Shown here in pieces: positions 1 to 9,242 of a DNA stretch of 33,342 bases. The stretch comes from Gammaproteobacteria bacterium. GTDB lineage: Bacteria; Pseudomonadota; Gammaproteobacteria; Steroidobacterales; Steroidobacteraceae. Each line of letters begins with the position of its first letter. The first letter of the stretch is position 1. A program made the translations under genes and the position numbers. The stretch covers positions 1-33,342 of the forward strand of contig JASHSK010000259.1 of assembly GCA_030038755.1 (NCBI GenBank), in the 5' to 3' direction. The notes under the pieces are model-generated. The model ran no database searches and was not told the DNA's origin. It saw only the letters and a program-made list of their open reading frames with translations.

Positions 1-3000
1 GTCACCTATCGCGGCGACTCGGGCGGCAACAGCTCGGGTTGCCCGACCGGCACCACCTACGACTCGAACACCACCCCGTATGAGTGCGCGACCACGGCCT
101 CGCCGGTCGCCAGCTCGACCACGACCTACAGCTGTTCGAGCGGCTACACGCTGTACGGAAGCAGCTGCACCAAGACCGCGGCCGCGACCGCCACCACGAC
201 CACGACGTACAGCTGTCCGAGCGGCTACACGCTCTCGGGTACGACCTGCTCGGAGTCGGCCACGGCCACGACCACGTACAGCTGTCCGAACGGCTACACG
301 CTCTCGGGTACGACCTGCTCGGAGCCAAAAACCGGAAATTGTCCAAACGGGAGTACCCCATCCGGCTCCGAGTGCACCAGGTCCGCCACGGCGACGACCA
401 GCTACAGCTGTCCGAGCGGTACCACCTCATCCGGCTCGGGATCGAACACCAAGTGCAGCGAATCCGCCGCGGCGACCACGACCACCACGTACAGCTGTCC
501 GAGCGGCTATTCTCCGACCAGCGGCGTGACCGCCAGCACAACCTGCACGCTCACGGTCGCAGCCACGGCGACGACCACGTCGACCTATGCGTGTCCCAGC
601 GGCTACACGCCGACCGGCACGGTGTCGAGCACGACCACCTGCATCGACACGGCCGCTGCGATCCCCGATCCGCATCAGACCGACGGCGCCGACGGCATGA
701 GCTTCTTCCTGATGGACGGCAGCCAGTCGGTCACCAACAGCAGTACGGTCGGCAATTACGGCTCCTGGGGCGGAAGCCTCGGCTACAGCTGCTCGAATAC
801 CAACACGCCCTACAACGGCCTGGTCGGCGCCTATATCGGCCTGGGCATCGACGAGTACGGCAACTTTCTCAACGGAGAACAGAATACCCTGGGCGTTACC
901 GATGCTCAGTCGCTGGGCGACAACACCGCCTCGGGCGGTGGCCAGTGGGCCAATCGCATCGGGCTGCGCGGCGCCGGCAACGTCTCCTGGTACTGGCTCA
1001 ATGCCAACTACCCGGCCTACTACCCCTCGAGCCTGAGCAGCACGCAGCAGGAAGCGGCCGTGCAAGCGACGTGCGAGACCGGCACGCTGTGGAACTACTC
1101 CAGCCCGTCGACGCCGGTGAACACCACCGAGACCGCCGTCGGCAGCAGCCCAACGCTGTACGACTATCAGGCGATTCCCAATGCGTACTCGGTGCTGACG
1201 GGTGTGCAGATCGCCAACGAGTACGCCAGCGGCGGCTACGCGCGCGGCAATGCCGTGCCGATCACCTACAAGCTGGCGCTCACGCAGAACGGCCTGCTGA
1301 GCCTGTGGTACAGCGTCGATGGCGGCTCGTGGCTCCCGGTGCTCACCGGCCAGAGCATCAGCGCCTCCAATCCCGCGATGCCCACCTCCTTCCGGTTCGG
1401 GTTCGCAGGCTCGACCGGTGGCAGCAGCAACATCCACGAGGTGCTGTGCTTCCAGGCGACTCCCGCCTCACAGTCGAGCAGTTCCGCATCGGCCAACCAG
1501 AAGGAGTCGGCGCAGCTGCAAACCGGCTCGCAGGCCTATTTCGCCTACTATGACCCCGACGACTGGACCGGCAGGCTGACGGCCAACAATCTCTCGTACA
1601 ACTCCTCCGGCGATCTGGTGATCGCATCGCTGGCCAACTGGGACGCCTCCTGCGTGCTGACGGGTGTGTCCTCGGGGGCGACTTGCGCGACCACGGGGGT
1701 CGCCGGGCCCGCCGCCGAAGATCCCTCGAGCCGCACCATCCTGACATGGAACGGCAGCCAAGGGGTTCCGTTCGACTACACCCAGCTCAGCACGGTGGAG
1801 CAGACGGATCTTGTGGCCAGCGCCTCGCCTCTTGACTCGCGCGTGGCCTATCTGCGCGGCGATCGCAGCAACGAGATCAATTCGCAGGGCCAGGGGCTGT
1901 ATCGCGCACGTGACTCCGTGCTGGGCGACATCGTCGATTCGAGCCCGGTGTGGGTAGGACCGCCGTCCTCATCGTATCCCACGACCTGGACCGACGATCT
2001 GTACCCGAACGGCGAGCAGACCGGCGTGAGCATGCCGGAGGACTCCGGGCAGAGCTACAGCGCCTATGGCACCGCGGAGGAGGCGCGCCAGAACGTCGTG
2101 TACGTGGGGGCCAACGACGGCCTGATGCACGGCTTTCAGAGCGGCGCCTACAGCAGCAGCGGCACCTGGCTCAGCGCCACCAACAACGGCGAGGAGATCC
2201 TCGGTTATATGCCCTCGGCCGTCGTCAGCGATATTCACAACCCGAGCAACGCGCAGCTCGATTATTCCAATCCGCAGTACGGGCATAATTTCTACGCCGA
2301 CGCCACCCCGGGCACCGGCGATCTGTTCTATGGGGGAACCTGGCATACCTGGCTGGCCAGCGGCCTGGGCCCCGGCGGGGCGGACTTCTTCGCGATGGAT
2401 ATCACCAATCCCGGCAATTTCAGCCAGAGCAATGCCGCAAGCCTGGTGATCGGCGACTGGACCCCCTCGACGCTCTCGTGCTTCAACCTCAGCAGCTGCG
2501 GCAATGATCTGGGCAACACCTATGGCTCGCCGATCATCCGCCGCCTGCACAACGGCGATTGGGCGGTGATCTTCGGCAATGGCTTCGGCAGCCAAACCGG
2601 CGATGCCGGCATCTACATCATGACGGTCGATCAGAGCGCAACCACATCTGCCGGCACACCCGTGACCACCTTCTACTACCTGAGCACCGGTGAGGCGGGC
2701 AATAACGACGGCATCGCCTATGTGACCTCCGCGGATCTGGACGGCGACGGCATCACCGACTACGTCTACGCGGGCGACGAGCTCGGCAACGTCTGGCGCT
2801 TCGATCTGACCAGCAATAATCCCGCCGCCTGGGGGGCCTCGTCGGCGCCGCTGTTCAAGACCAATGCCGGCCAGCCGATCACGACCAAGCTGATGGTCGT
2901 CGGAGTGGCCAACGACATCAGCGCCGAGCAGATCATGGTCGCCTTCGGGACGGGTCAGCAGACCCCGCTGACCAACAGCAGTCCGACCACTTATGCGAGT

Positions 3001-3711
3001 GGCACGCAGTCGCTCTACGCCTTCTGGGACTGGGACCTCAGCGCCTGGAACGCCAAGTCGAGCGTGCAGTATGCCGCGCTGACGAGCGGGGCGCCGGCGA
3101 CCTTGACGCCGGCCAATCTGCAGCCGCAGAGCATCACGATCGATTCTTCCGGTGACCGCGACATCACATCGACGGCCATCTGCTGGGAGGGCACCAGCGA
3201 TTGCAGCTCCGGCAACGACCAGTTCGGCTGGTCCGTGACGCTGCCCGGCGGCGACGAGCAGATCATCTACAACCCGGAGATTCTGAGCACCGCCTTCGTG
3301 GTCAATTCCATCGTGCCGGCCAATAATTCGCCGCTCACGTGCAGCACGAGCTCCAATGTCGACTTCACGTACGCGATTTCGATGCAGACCGGCGGCGCGC
3401 TCAACGGTTTCTTCGTCAACAACCCCAACAGCAACGGTAACACCGGCAGCGGCACCGGCACGAGCGGCACGAGCGCCGCGGCCACCACGACCGTGGGCAT
3501 CGAGACCAACGCCACGGGCACCTCGTTCGTCGTTGGCAGCGCCGGCAGCGGCACCACCGGCATCGGCGGCAGTAGCAGCAGTACCGGCGCGGGCAGCTGC
3601 TCGCAGCAATTCCTGGTCTACCAGACCGTGTCGGGCAGCCCGAGCAGCACCACGGTGGCGCCGCCGTGTAATGCCACGGGCAAACGTTTGACCTGGGCGC
3701 AGTTGCGCTAG
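1..3711 (+). CDS. pilY1: PilY1-like type IV pilus tip adhesin with lectin-like domain (5' end outside window)
   Basis: The frame is open from base 1 to the TAG at 3709-3711, so 1236 residues are visible and the start lies upstream. In order: Thr-rich repeats with paired cysteines (about residues 1-220, type YSCPSGYTLSGTTC); a segment resembling L-type (concanavalin-like) lectins (about 228-490, with DGADGMSFFLMDG, GGSLGYS and YIGLGIDEYGNF); then the PilY1 C-terminal beta-propeller (about 610-1030), recognised by YLRGDRSNE, RARDSVLGDIVDSSPVWVG and VYVGANDGLMHGF. A calcium-loop pattern D-L-D-G-D-G-I-T-D is encoded at 2734-2760. Family members sit at the pilus tip and act in pilus extension, adhesion and twitching. 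The Gly/Ser/Thr-rich tail precedes a short Cys-containing C-terminus. The pilin 19 bp downstream fits the end of a minor-pilin operon. Lectin assignment is by motif only. Confidence 0.92.
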   Translation, partial: VTYRGDSGGNSSGCPTGTTYDSNTTPYECATTASPVASSTTTYSCSSGYTLYGSSCTKTAAATATTTTTYSCPSGYTLSGTTCSESATATTTYSCPNGYTLSGTTCSEPKTGNCPNGSTPSGSECTRSATATTSYSCPSGTTSSGSGSNTKCSESAAATTTTTYSCPSGYSPTSGVTASTTCTLTVAATATTTSTYACPSGYTPTGTVSSTTTCIDTAAAIPDPHQTDGADGMSFFLMDGSQSVTNSSTVGNYGSWGGSLGYSCSNTNTPYNGLVGAYIGLGIDEYGNFLNGEQNTLGVTDAQSLGDNTASGGGQWANRIGLRGAGNVSWYWLNANYPAYYPSSLSSTQQEAAVQATCETGTLWNYSSPSTPVNTTETAVGSSPTLYDYQAIPNAYSVLTGVQIANEYASGGYARGNAVPITYKLALTQNGLLSLWYSVDGGSWLPVLTGQSISASNPAMPTSFRFGFAGSTGGSSNIHEVLCFQATPASQSSSSASANQKESAQLQTGSQAYFAYYDPDDWTGRLTANNLSYNSSGDLVIASLANWDASCVLTGVSSGATCATTGVAGPAAEDPSSRTILTWNGSQGVPFDYTQLSTVEQTDLVASASPLDSRVAYLRGDRSNEINSQGQGLYRARDSVLGDIVDSSPVWVGPPSSSYPTTWTDDLYPNGEQTGVSMPEDSGQSYSAYGTAEEARQNVVYVGANDGLMHGFQSGAYSSSGTWLSATNNGEEILGYMPSAVVSDIHNPSNAQLDYSNPQYGHNFYADATPGTGDLFYGGTWHTWLASGLGPGGADFFAMDITNPGNFSQSNAASLVIGDWTPSTLSCFNLSSCGNDLGNTYGSPIIRRLHNGDWAVIFGNGFGSQTGDAGIYIMTVDQSATTSAGTPVTTFYYLSTGEAGNNDGIAYVTSADLDGDGITDYVYAGDELGNVWRFDLTSNNPAAWGASSAPLFKTNAGQPITTKLMVVGVANDISAEQIMVAFGTGQQTPLTNSSPTTYASGTQSLYAFWDWDLSAWNAKSSVQYAALTSGAPATLTPANLQPQSITIDSSGDRDITSTAICWEGTSDCSSGNDQFGWSVTLPGGDEQIIYNPEILSTAFVVNSIVPANNSPLTCSTSSNVDFTYAISMQTGGALNGFFVNNPNSNGNTGSGTGTSGTSAAATTTVGIETNATGTSFVVGSAGSGTTGIGGSSSSTGAGSCSQQFLVYQTVSGSPSSTTVAPPCNATGKRLTWAQLR
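118..660 (+). repeat. Cys-pair tandem repeats inside pilY1
   Basis: About seven degenerate units of a Tyr-Ser-Cys-Pro-Ser-Gly-Tyr ... Cys pattern, each with two cysteines 10-20 residues apart, are separated by Thr/Ala-rich linkers. Two adjacent units are almost identical in DNA: 208-255 and 277-324 differ at one base (AGC to AAC, period 69 bp), which suggests recent duplication. One unit (around 331-380) lacks the Tyr-Ser lead and is diverged. Confidence 0.8.
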
Positions 3712-3730
3712 CGGCGCCGGAGAGCCTTCA

Positions 3731-4231
3731 ATGACGGACGGGCATATGACGGACAGACCTGCGACATCGGCGGCGCGCTGGACGCGCACGATGGCTTCGG
3801 GCTTCACGCTCATCGAGCTGATGGTGACGGTCGCGGTGGCGGCGATCATCACGACGATCGCGGTGGCTTCCTATAATCAGGAGGTCGTCAAGTCGCGCCG
3901 CACGGACGCCAAGACTGCGCTGCTCGACCTGGCCGGCCGCGAGGAGCGCTATTACAGCCTCAACAATGCCTACACGGCCGTGGCGTCGGATCTGGGCTAC
4001 TCGGCCTTCGGAGCGGGCACCACGGTGGGCAGCGGCTACTATCAGCTGAACGCACCGGTCGTCACGGCGGCCACGGCGACCGCGCCCGCGGCCTTCACGC
4101 TCACGGCGGTTCCCGTCGGCGCGCAGCAGGCGAACGACACGTCGTGCCAGACGTTCACCGTCTTGAGCACCGGGCAGCAGTCCTCCACGGACGGCAGCGG
4201 TAACGACACCACCTCGACCTGCTGGCAATGA
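3731..4231 (+). CDS. pilE: type IV pilin, PilE-like
   Basis: A 166-residue type IV prepilin. The class III signal is G-FTLIELM (encoded near 3797-3823): a Gly before cleavage, Phe at +1 and Glu at +5, followed by a hydrophobic N-terminal helix. PilD is expected to cleave and N-methylate it. Two C-terminal cysteines (DTSCQTF and STCWQ) would close the D-region loop typical of PilE-type pilins. The start at 3731 is chosen because GGAG lies 8 nt upstream at 3719-3722; it gives a leader of about 24 residues, longer than usual. An internal ATG at 3791 would give a short MASG leader but lacks a clear ribosome binding site. It follows pilY1 by 19 bp, probably in the same transcript. Confidence 0.88.
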   Translation: MTDGHMTDRPATSAARWTRTMASGFTLIELMVTVAVAAIITTIAVASYNQEVVKSRRTDAKTALLDLAGREERYYSLNNAYTAVASDLGYSAFGAGTTVGSGYYQLNAPVVTAATATAPAAFTLTAVPVGAQQANDTSCQTFTVLSTGQQSSTDGSGNDTTSTCWQ

Positions 4232-4344
4232 GCCGCCGGCAGCCGCCTTGGCGTGCCTGACCACAGTCGGACCGCCGGCCGGGCGGCGTTGCAGCCGAGT
4301 GCCGCACACCACACACCGCGGGCCGCTGCGTCTATCATGGCGCG

Positions 4345-4890
4345 ATGCTCGGCAGATCCAACGTCTTTCTGATCGGCCCGATGGGCTCGGGCAAGACCGC
4401 CGTGGGGCGGCACCTCGCGCGGCTGCTCGACTGCCCGTTCTACGACAGCGACCAGGAGGTCGAGCAGCGTACCGGCGCCGATATCCCGCTGATCTTCGAG
4501 CGCGAGGGCGAGGCCGGCTTTCGCCGGCGCGAGCGTGAGGCGATCGAGGAGCTGACGCGCCGCCACGGCATCGTGCTCGCCACGGGCGGTGGGGCCGTTC
4601 TCAATGCCGACACGCGCCGCGAGCTCGCCGCGCGCGGCTGGGTGGTCTTCCTGGACGCCTCGGTCGTACAGCAGGCCGCCCGTGCTGCACGCACGCGCCA
4701 CCGTCCGCTGCTGCACGACACCGACCCGATGGTGCGCCTGGCCGACCTGATGCGTGTGCGCGAGCCGCTGTATCGCGAAATCGCGGATCTGGTGATCTCC
4801 ACCAACAACCGCAAGGTGGGCTCCGTGGCCGAGCACATCGCGCGCGAGTACCAGGCCGTGCGCTCGCTGCAGGGGGCTGGCGGGGGTTGA
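4345..4890 (+). CDS. aroK: shikimate kinase
   Basis: A 181-residue P-loop kinase that phosphorylates shikimate to shikimate 3-phosphate in the cytoplasm (chorismate pathway, step 5). Walker A is GPMGSGKT near residues 11-18. The shikimate-binding Asp is in FYDSDQEVE, Arg in FRRRE, the Gly triplet in LATGGGAVL, and the LID arginine in TRHRPLL. Length is normal. The 113-bp gap after pilE has a GC-rich inverted repeat near 4271-4285 and a TATCAT hexamer at 4334-4339, only 5 bp before the ATG; if used as a -10 box the mRNA would be nearly leaderless (speculative). It is followed by aroB, as in many proteobacteria. Its stop overlaps a possible TTG start for aroB at 4887. Confidence 0.95.
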   Translation: MLGRSNVFLIGPMGSGKTAVGRHLARLLDCPFYDSDQEVEQRTGADIPLIFEREGEAGFRRREREAIEELTRRHGIVLATGGGAVLNADTRRELAARGWVVFLDASVVQQAARAARTRHRPLLHDTDPMVRLADLMRVREPLYREIADLVISTNNRKVGSVAEHIAREYQAVRSLQGAGGG

Positions 4891-4931
4891 CGCGGCCGGC
4901 GGCGGGCGGGGAACGACATCAGGTAAAGTAT

Positions 4932-5003
4932 CATCTGGAGATACCGAACCGGGGACCAGATGCGTGGCCATGCATCTGGTCCCCGGTTCGGTATCTCCAG
5001 ATG
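4932..5003. repeat. long perfect inverted repeat (palindrome P1) at aroK-aroB junction
   Basis: Arms 4932-4963 and 4972-5003 are perfectly complementary over 32 bp, with an 8-nt loop GTGGCCAT at 4964-4971. Each arm is itself bounded by CATCTGG and CCAGATG (4932-4938 with 4956-4962; 4973-4979 with 4997-5003), so alternative smaller hairpins or a cruciform are possible. The core contains AGATA and GGGGACC. The last three bases of the right arm are an in-frame ATG for aroB (5001). There is no U-tract, so it is a poor intrinsic terminator. It shares loop and core with the repeat at 20915-20976. Confidence 0.95.
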
Positions 5004-5015
5004 GCACTCCACCCC

Positions 5016-6179
5016 ATGCAATTTCCTGCCGCCACCCCGACCGCCCCCGCAGCCCCCGCCCCCACCGCCCTGCGCGTGGAGCTGGGCGAGCGCTCCTATC
5101 CGATCCTGATCGGCTCGGGGCTGCTGCACTCGCCCGAGCTGCTGGCGCGCGACGTGCGGCACCGGGACATTCTGCTCGTGACCAATACCGTGGTCGCGCC
5201 GCTGTATGCCGACGAGCTCGAGCGCTCGCTGGCCGAGGGGCCCGCGCACGGCGGGTCCAACGCGTCGCGCGCGACGCGACGCATCGTGCGCGTGGTGCTG
5301 CCCGATGGCGAGCAGCACAAGACCCTCGCGACCGCGGGTCGCGTGTTCGACGTGCTGATCGCCAACCGCTTCGGGCGCGATGCACTGGTAATGGCGCTGG
5401 GGGGCGGGGTGGTCGGGGATCTGGCCGGATTCGTCGCCGCCTGCTATCAGCGCGGCGTCGACCTGGTGCAGGTGCCGACCACGCTGCTGGCGCACGTGGA
5501 CTCGGCCGTGGGCGGCAAGACGGCGGTCAATCATCCGGGCGGCAAGAACCTGATCGGCGCGTTCCATCAGCCGCGCGCGGTCATCGCGGATACCGATCTG
5601 CTGCGCACGCTGCCGGACCGCGAGCTGTCCGCGGGGCTCGCGGAAGTCATCAAATACGGCCTGATCCGCGACGCCGGCTTCTTTGATTGGCTCGAGGACA
5701 ACGTCGAGGCATTGCTGGCGCGCGAGCCCGCGGCGCTGGCACACGCGATCCGGCGCTCCTGCGAGATCAAGGCGCAGATCGTCGGCAGCGACGAGCGCGA
5801 GCACGGCGAGCGCGCGCTGCTCAACCTCGGGCATACCTTCGGTCACGCCATCGAGTCGGCCGGCGGCTACGTCGGCACGCTGCACGGCGAAGCCGTGGCC
5901 GTGGGGATGCTGATCGCCACCGATATGGCAGCTCGCCTGGGCCTGGCCGATGCGGCGCTGCTCGTGCGGCTGCGCGCGCTGCTCGGGCGCGCGCGGCTGC
6001 CGCTGCTCGCCCCGCCGATCGGCGCGCGGCGCGCGCTCGAGTACATGCGCATCGACAAGAAGGTGCAATCGGGGCGCGTGCGTCTGGTGCTGCCCGTCGG
6101 GTTGGGCGACGCCACGGTGAGCGCCGATTATCCCGATGCGGCGCTTGCCGAGACGCTCGGCGCCTGGTTCGGACCGTGA
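5016..6179 (+). CDS. aroB: 3-dehydroquinate synthase
   Basis: Converts DAHP to 3-dehydroquinate (shikimate pathway, step 2), using NAD and a divalent metal. The NAD-binding motif [11 protein letters not shown], the [11 protein letters not shown] and GKNLIGAF motifs, and the metal ligands Glu in [10 protein letters not shown], His in [11 protein letters not shown] and His in [10 protein letters not shown] are all present. About 387 residues from 5016, slightly long because of a Pro/Ala-rich N-terminus and a short insert ([11 protein letters not shown]). The start is uncertain: 5016 (ATG, after the palindrome), 5001 (ATG inside the palindrome arm) and 4887 (TTG overlapping the aroK stop) are all in frame, and none has a convincing ribosome binding site. 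Conserved sequence begins only at [14 protein letters not shown]. Confidence 0.95.
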   Translation: MQFPAATPTAPAAPAPTALRVELGERSYPILIGSGLLHSPELLARDVRHRDILLVTNTVVAPLYADELERSLAEGPAHGGSNASRATRRIVRVVLPDGEQHKTLATAGRVFDVLIANRFGRDALVMALGGGVVGDLAGFVAACYQRGVDLVQVPTTLLAHVDSAVGGKTAVNHPGGKNLIGAFHQPRAVIADTDLLRTLPDRELSAGLAEVIKYGLIRDAGFFDWLEDNVEALLAREPAALAHAIRRSCEIKAQIVGSDEREHGERALLNLGHTFGHAIESAGGYVGTLHGEAVAVGMLIATDMAARLGLADAALLVRLRALLGRARLPLLAPPIGARRALEYMRIDKKVQSGRVRLVLPVGLGDATVSADYPDAALAETLGAWFGP

Positions 6180-7354
6180 GCGGCGCAGCGTCCTTGGCAT
6201 CGTTGGCAACCCTGGCGCCCTACGCGGCCGACGATCTGCGATCGCGCGGGCGGCGTTACCCGGAGCCCCCGCCGCAGTACCGCAGCGAGTTCCAGCGTGA
6301 CCGCGACCGCATCATCCATTGCAACGCCTTCCGCCGCCTGACCTACAAGACGCAGGTGTTCGTCAACCACGAGGGCGACCTGTACCGCACGCGCGTCACT
6401 CACTCGATCGAAGTGGCCCAGATCGCCCGCACGATCGCGCGCGCGCTGGCGCTCAACGAGACGCTCACCGAGGCGATCTCGCTGGCGCACGATCTGGGAC
6501 ACACGCCGTTCGGCCACGCAGGTCAGGACGCGCTCAACGCGTGCATGCGCGATTACGGCGGCTTCGAGCACAACCTGCAGTCGCTGCGCACCGTGGACGA
6601 GCTCGAGGAGCGCTATGCGCGCTTCCCGGGCCTGAACCTGACGTTCGAATGTCGCGAAGGGATCCTCAAGCACTGCTCGCTCGCGCGTGCGCGCGAGCTC
6701 GGGGACGTCGGGGAGCGCTTCCTGCAGCACCGCCAGCCGGGGCTCGAGGCGCAGCTCGCCAACCTGGGCGACGAAATCGCCTACAACAACCACGATGTCG
6801 ACGACGGTATCCGCGCCGGCCTGCTGGGCCTGGAACAGCTCGCCGAGGTGCCGCTCGTGCAGCGGCAGCTGCAGGAGGTGCAGCAGCTGTATCCGGATCT
6901 GACGGCACGCCGTCGCGTGCACGAGGTCGTGCGTCGCATGGTCAACGCGCAGGTCGTGGACGTCATCCAGTCGAGCAGCGAGCGGTTGCGTACGGCGCAC
7001 CCGGCCGACATCGATGCGGTGCGCGCGCATGACCGACCGCTGATCGGCATGAGCGAGCCCATGCATGCGCAGCACCTGCAGCTCAAGCGCTTTCTGCACG
7101 AGCATCTCTACCGCCATCAGCGCGTGCTGCGCATGACGATCAAGGCACAGCGCGTCGTCACGGACCTGTTCGGGGCGTTCATGAGCGACAGCAGACTCAT
7201 GCCCGAGGAGCACTACGAGGCTGCGCGCCGCGCCGAGGAGCACGAGGGGGCCGCGGGCCGGGCGCGTTGTGTCTCCGACTACGTCGCCGGCATGACCGAC
7301 CGCTACGCCATTCTCGAGCACGCCCGTCTGTTCGACCCGGCCGAGCGCACTTAG
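6176..7354 (+). CDS. dgt: deoxyguanosinetriphosphate triphosphohydrolase-like protein
   Basis: A 392-residue HD-domain dNTPase that splits dNTPs to nucleoside and triphosphate. The motif series is complete: [16 protein letters not shown] near the N-terminus, [13 protein letters not shown] (first His), [15 protein letters not shown] (HD pair), FEHNLQSLR, and [15 protein letters not shown] (last Asp). The GTG start at 6176 overlaps the aroB stop (GTGA), which implies translational coupling, and keeps the usual short N-terminus before [11 protein letters not shown]. The length matches the short bacterial dGTPase-like subfamily rather than E. coli Dgt. It commonly sits next to aroB in gammaproteobacteria. 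Confidence 0.93.
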   Translation: MSGAASLASLATLAPYAADDLRSRGRRYPEPPPQYRSEFQRDRDRIIHCNAFRRLTYKTQVFVNHEGDLYRTRVTHSIEVAQIARTIARALALNETLTEAISLAHDLGHTPFGHAGQDALNACMRDYGGFEHNLQSLRTVDELEERYARFPGLNLTFECREGILKHCSLARARELGDVGERFLQHRQPGLEAQLANLGDEIAYNNHDVDDGIRAGLLGLEQLAEVPLVQRQLQEVQQLYPDLTARRRVHEVVRRMVNAQVVDVIQSSSERLRTAHPADIDAVRAHDRPLIGMSEPMHAQHLQLKRFLHEHLYRHQRVLRMTIKAQRVVTDLFGAFMSDSRLMPEEHYEAARRAEEHEGAAGRARCVSDYVAGMTDRYAILEHARLFDPAERT

Positions 7355-7437
7355 GAGCCTGTCCGAGTCATGATGCATCTACTGCGAGCAGCCGCGGGCA
7401 TGCCGCGCGCAGCGCACCCAGATCCGGAGGTCTCTTC

Positions 7438-8187
7438 ATGACGCCATCGCCCGAGGGCGCGCCAGTGCCCCCCCGCGCGCCGGTGCCCCCGCGCGAGCGG
7501 CTGATCTTTGCGCTGGATGTCGCGGACGCCGCACAGGCGCGAGCGCTGGTCGAGGAGCTGGGCGACGCGGTGCAGTTCTACAAGATCGGCCTCGAGCTGT
7601 TCATGGCCGGCGGCTACTTCGAGCTGCTCGACTGGCTGGCGGCGCGCGGCAGACGCATCTTCGTCGATCTGAAATTCTTCGATATCCCCGCCACCGTGGC
7701 GGCGGCTGTGCGCCAGCTGCGCGGACGGGGCGTCACGTTCGCGACGGTGCACGGCAACCAGGCCATCATGGAGGCCGCGGCGGGGGCCAAGGGTGACGTC
7801 AAGGTGCTCGCGGTGACCGTGCTGACGAGCCTGGACCGCGGTGATCTGGATGATCTGGGCTTCCAGTGCGACGTGCAGCAGCTGGTGCTGTCGCGCGCGC
7901 GGCGCGCGCTGCAGGCCGGCTGCGACGGCGTGGTGTCCTCGGCGCTGGAGGTGGCCGCACTGCGCGCGGCGATCGACCGGCGGCTGCTCGTGGTCACTCC
8001 GGGCGTGCGGCCGGTGGACAACCGCCCGAGCGACGATCAGAAGAGAGTCGTGTCGGTGGCGCAGGCGTTCGAATACGGCGCCGACTACATCGTCGTCGGC
8101 CGTCCCATCCGCGATGCCGCGGACCCGCGTGCCGCCGCCGAGGCCATCCAGGCGCAGATCGCAGCCGCGGTTTCCGCAGATGCTTGA
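7438..8187 (+). CDS. pyrF: orotidine 5'-phosphate decarboxylase
   Basis: A 249-residue TIM-barrel enzyme that decarboxylates OMP to UMP, the last step of pyrimidine synthesis. The active-site cluster DLKFFDIP supplies the conserved Asp-x-Lys-x-x-Asp. LIFALDV opens the barrel and VVTPGVRP and YIVVGRPI form the phosphate-binding end. The ATG at 7438 is preceded by GGAGG at 7426-7430, 7 nt away, which decides the start. The N-terminal extension EGAPVPPRAPVPPRE is an Ala/Pro repeat absent from typical PyrF. The next gene starts within its last codons. Confidence 0.95.
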   Translation: MTPSPEGAPVPPRAPVPPRERLIFALDVADAAQARALVEELGDAVQFYKIGLELFMAGGYFELLDWLAARGRRIFVDLKFFDIPATVAAAVRQLRGRGVTFATVHGNQAIMEAAAGAKGDVKVLAVTVLTSLDRGDLDDLGFQCDVQQLVLSRARRALQAGCDGVVSSALEVAALRAAIDRRLLVVTPGVRPVDNRPSDDQKRVVSVAQAFEYGADYIVVGRPIRDAADPRAAAEAIQAQIAAAVSADA

Positions 8188-9205
8188 TCTCGTTGATCGC
8201 TTTCGTACGTGGCGAACCTTCAGGCGATCGGTATTGGCCGCGGCCCGTGCGCGGCCGTCGAGCGGTGAAAAGGACATCGTGGTCATCCCCTGCTGGAGGC
8301 GTGCGGAGTTCCTGTGGCATTGCCTGGAAAATCTCTCCCGCAACGAGGGAATCGACAGCGTCCACCTGCTCTTCAGGGTGGATACCGGATTTGCCGAGGA
8401 TACCCTGCAGGTCATCGAGGCCTTCGCGGACAGATTCACGAGCTTCGAAATCGAATATGCGCTGCCGTCGCCGTTTCGCAGAACCAAGCCGAGCGCCAAT
8501 TTCCTGTTCGGTCTGCTGCATGCGGCGGTGAAGGCCAGGCAGTTCGTCTTCCTGGTGGAAGAAGACATCATGGTCGCCACGGACTATATTCGCTGGACCC
8601 GCGCCGTGCATCGCGCCGCGGGTCCGCTGTTCTGCTCCATCCCGGTCAAGAATCCCAACCGCGCGCTGGAATTGCCGGCCGACATCAGCGGCTACTACCT
8701 GAGCAGCGGCGATTCGTGTTCGAATGGCATGTGCTTCGACAGGCAGGTGCTGTTGGATTTCGTGGCCACCCACTTCAACATGTCGTATCTGCGCCGTCCA
8801 AAGAAGTATGCCCGGCGGCACTTCCCGACCAGCAGGATCGGATTGGGCTTCGTCGAGCAGGATGGGTTGATTCGACGGATCCAGGAGGAGTCTCCACATC
8901 CCATCGCCTGGCCGTGTATTCCGCGCGCATTTCATGCGGGCTTCTTTGGTGCGCGCGGTGATTGGAAAGCCTTCAGGGGCGCCGCCCACGAAGGCATGTC
9001 GCTGCAGGCGCGCGTGCAGGCGCTCACCGGGACGATTTACGACCCGGATGCGATGCGTGCCGCGATTGACAGGCCGGAGTTCCTGCAGACGTGCATTCCC
9101 TGCGAACTGCGCACCGCTCCATGGACCGAGCTACGCCGCGTCGACGTAGCCGCGCCGCAGAACGCATCCCCCGTGATGCTGCGCCGCCTGCAGCGCGAGC
9201 ACTGA
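8180..9205 (+). CDS. GT-A-fold glycosyltransferase (GT2/GnT-I-like)
   Basis: A 341-residue putative glycosyltransferase. A nucleotide-sugar-type beginning (DIVVIPCWRRAEFLWHCLENL) is followed near residue 125 by FVFLVEEDIMVATDYIRW. This resembles the Glu-Asp-Asp metal and donor site of the N-acetylglucosaminyltransferase I fold. No signal peptide or clear membrane helix is visible. The ATG at 8180 overlaps the pyrF stop by 8 nt (frame +1), so it appears appended to the pyrF transcript. Base composition is visibly less GC-extreme than pyrF or dgt. Donor and acceptor cannot be told from sequence; together with the next two genes it suggests a surface-glycan modification cluster. Specific family assignment is tentative. 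Confidence 0.75.
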   Translation: MLDLVDRFRTWRTFRRSVLAAARARPSSGEKDIVVIPCWRRAEFLWHCLENLSRNEGIDSVHLLFRVDTGFAEDTLQVIEAFADRFTSFEIEYALPSPFRRTKPSANFLFGLLHAAVKARQFVFLVEEDIMVATDYIRWTRAVHRAAGPLFCSIPVKNPNRALELPADISGYYLSSGDSCSNGMCFDRQVLLDFVATHFNMSYLRRPKKYARRHFPTSRIGLGFVEQDGLIRRIQEESPHPIAWPCIPRAFHAGFFGARGDWKAFRGAAHEGMSLQARVQALTGTIYDPDAMRAAIDRPEFLQTCIPCELRTAPWTELRRVDVAAPQNASPVMLRRLQREH

Positions 9206-9242
9206 GCGGGCGGGCGTTCGCGGGTCTTACCGGTTCGCAGTG

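Noticed and set aside
1969-3852. 627-codon minus-strand frame
   Set aside because: Antisense to pilY1; the propeller and calcium-loop motifs are on the plus strand.
4932-5003. P1 as an ordinary intrinsic terminator after aroK
   Set aside because: No U-tract, very long perfect arms, and a downstream gene on the same strand that would be cut off.
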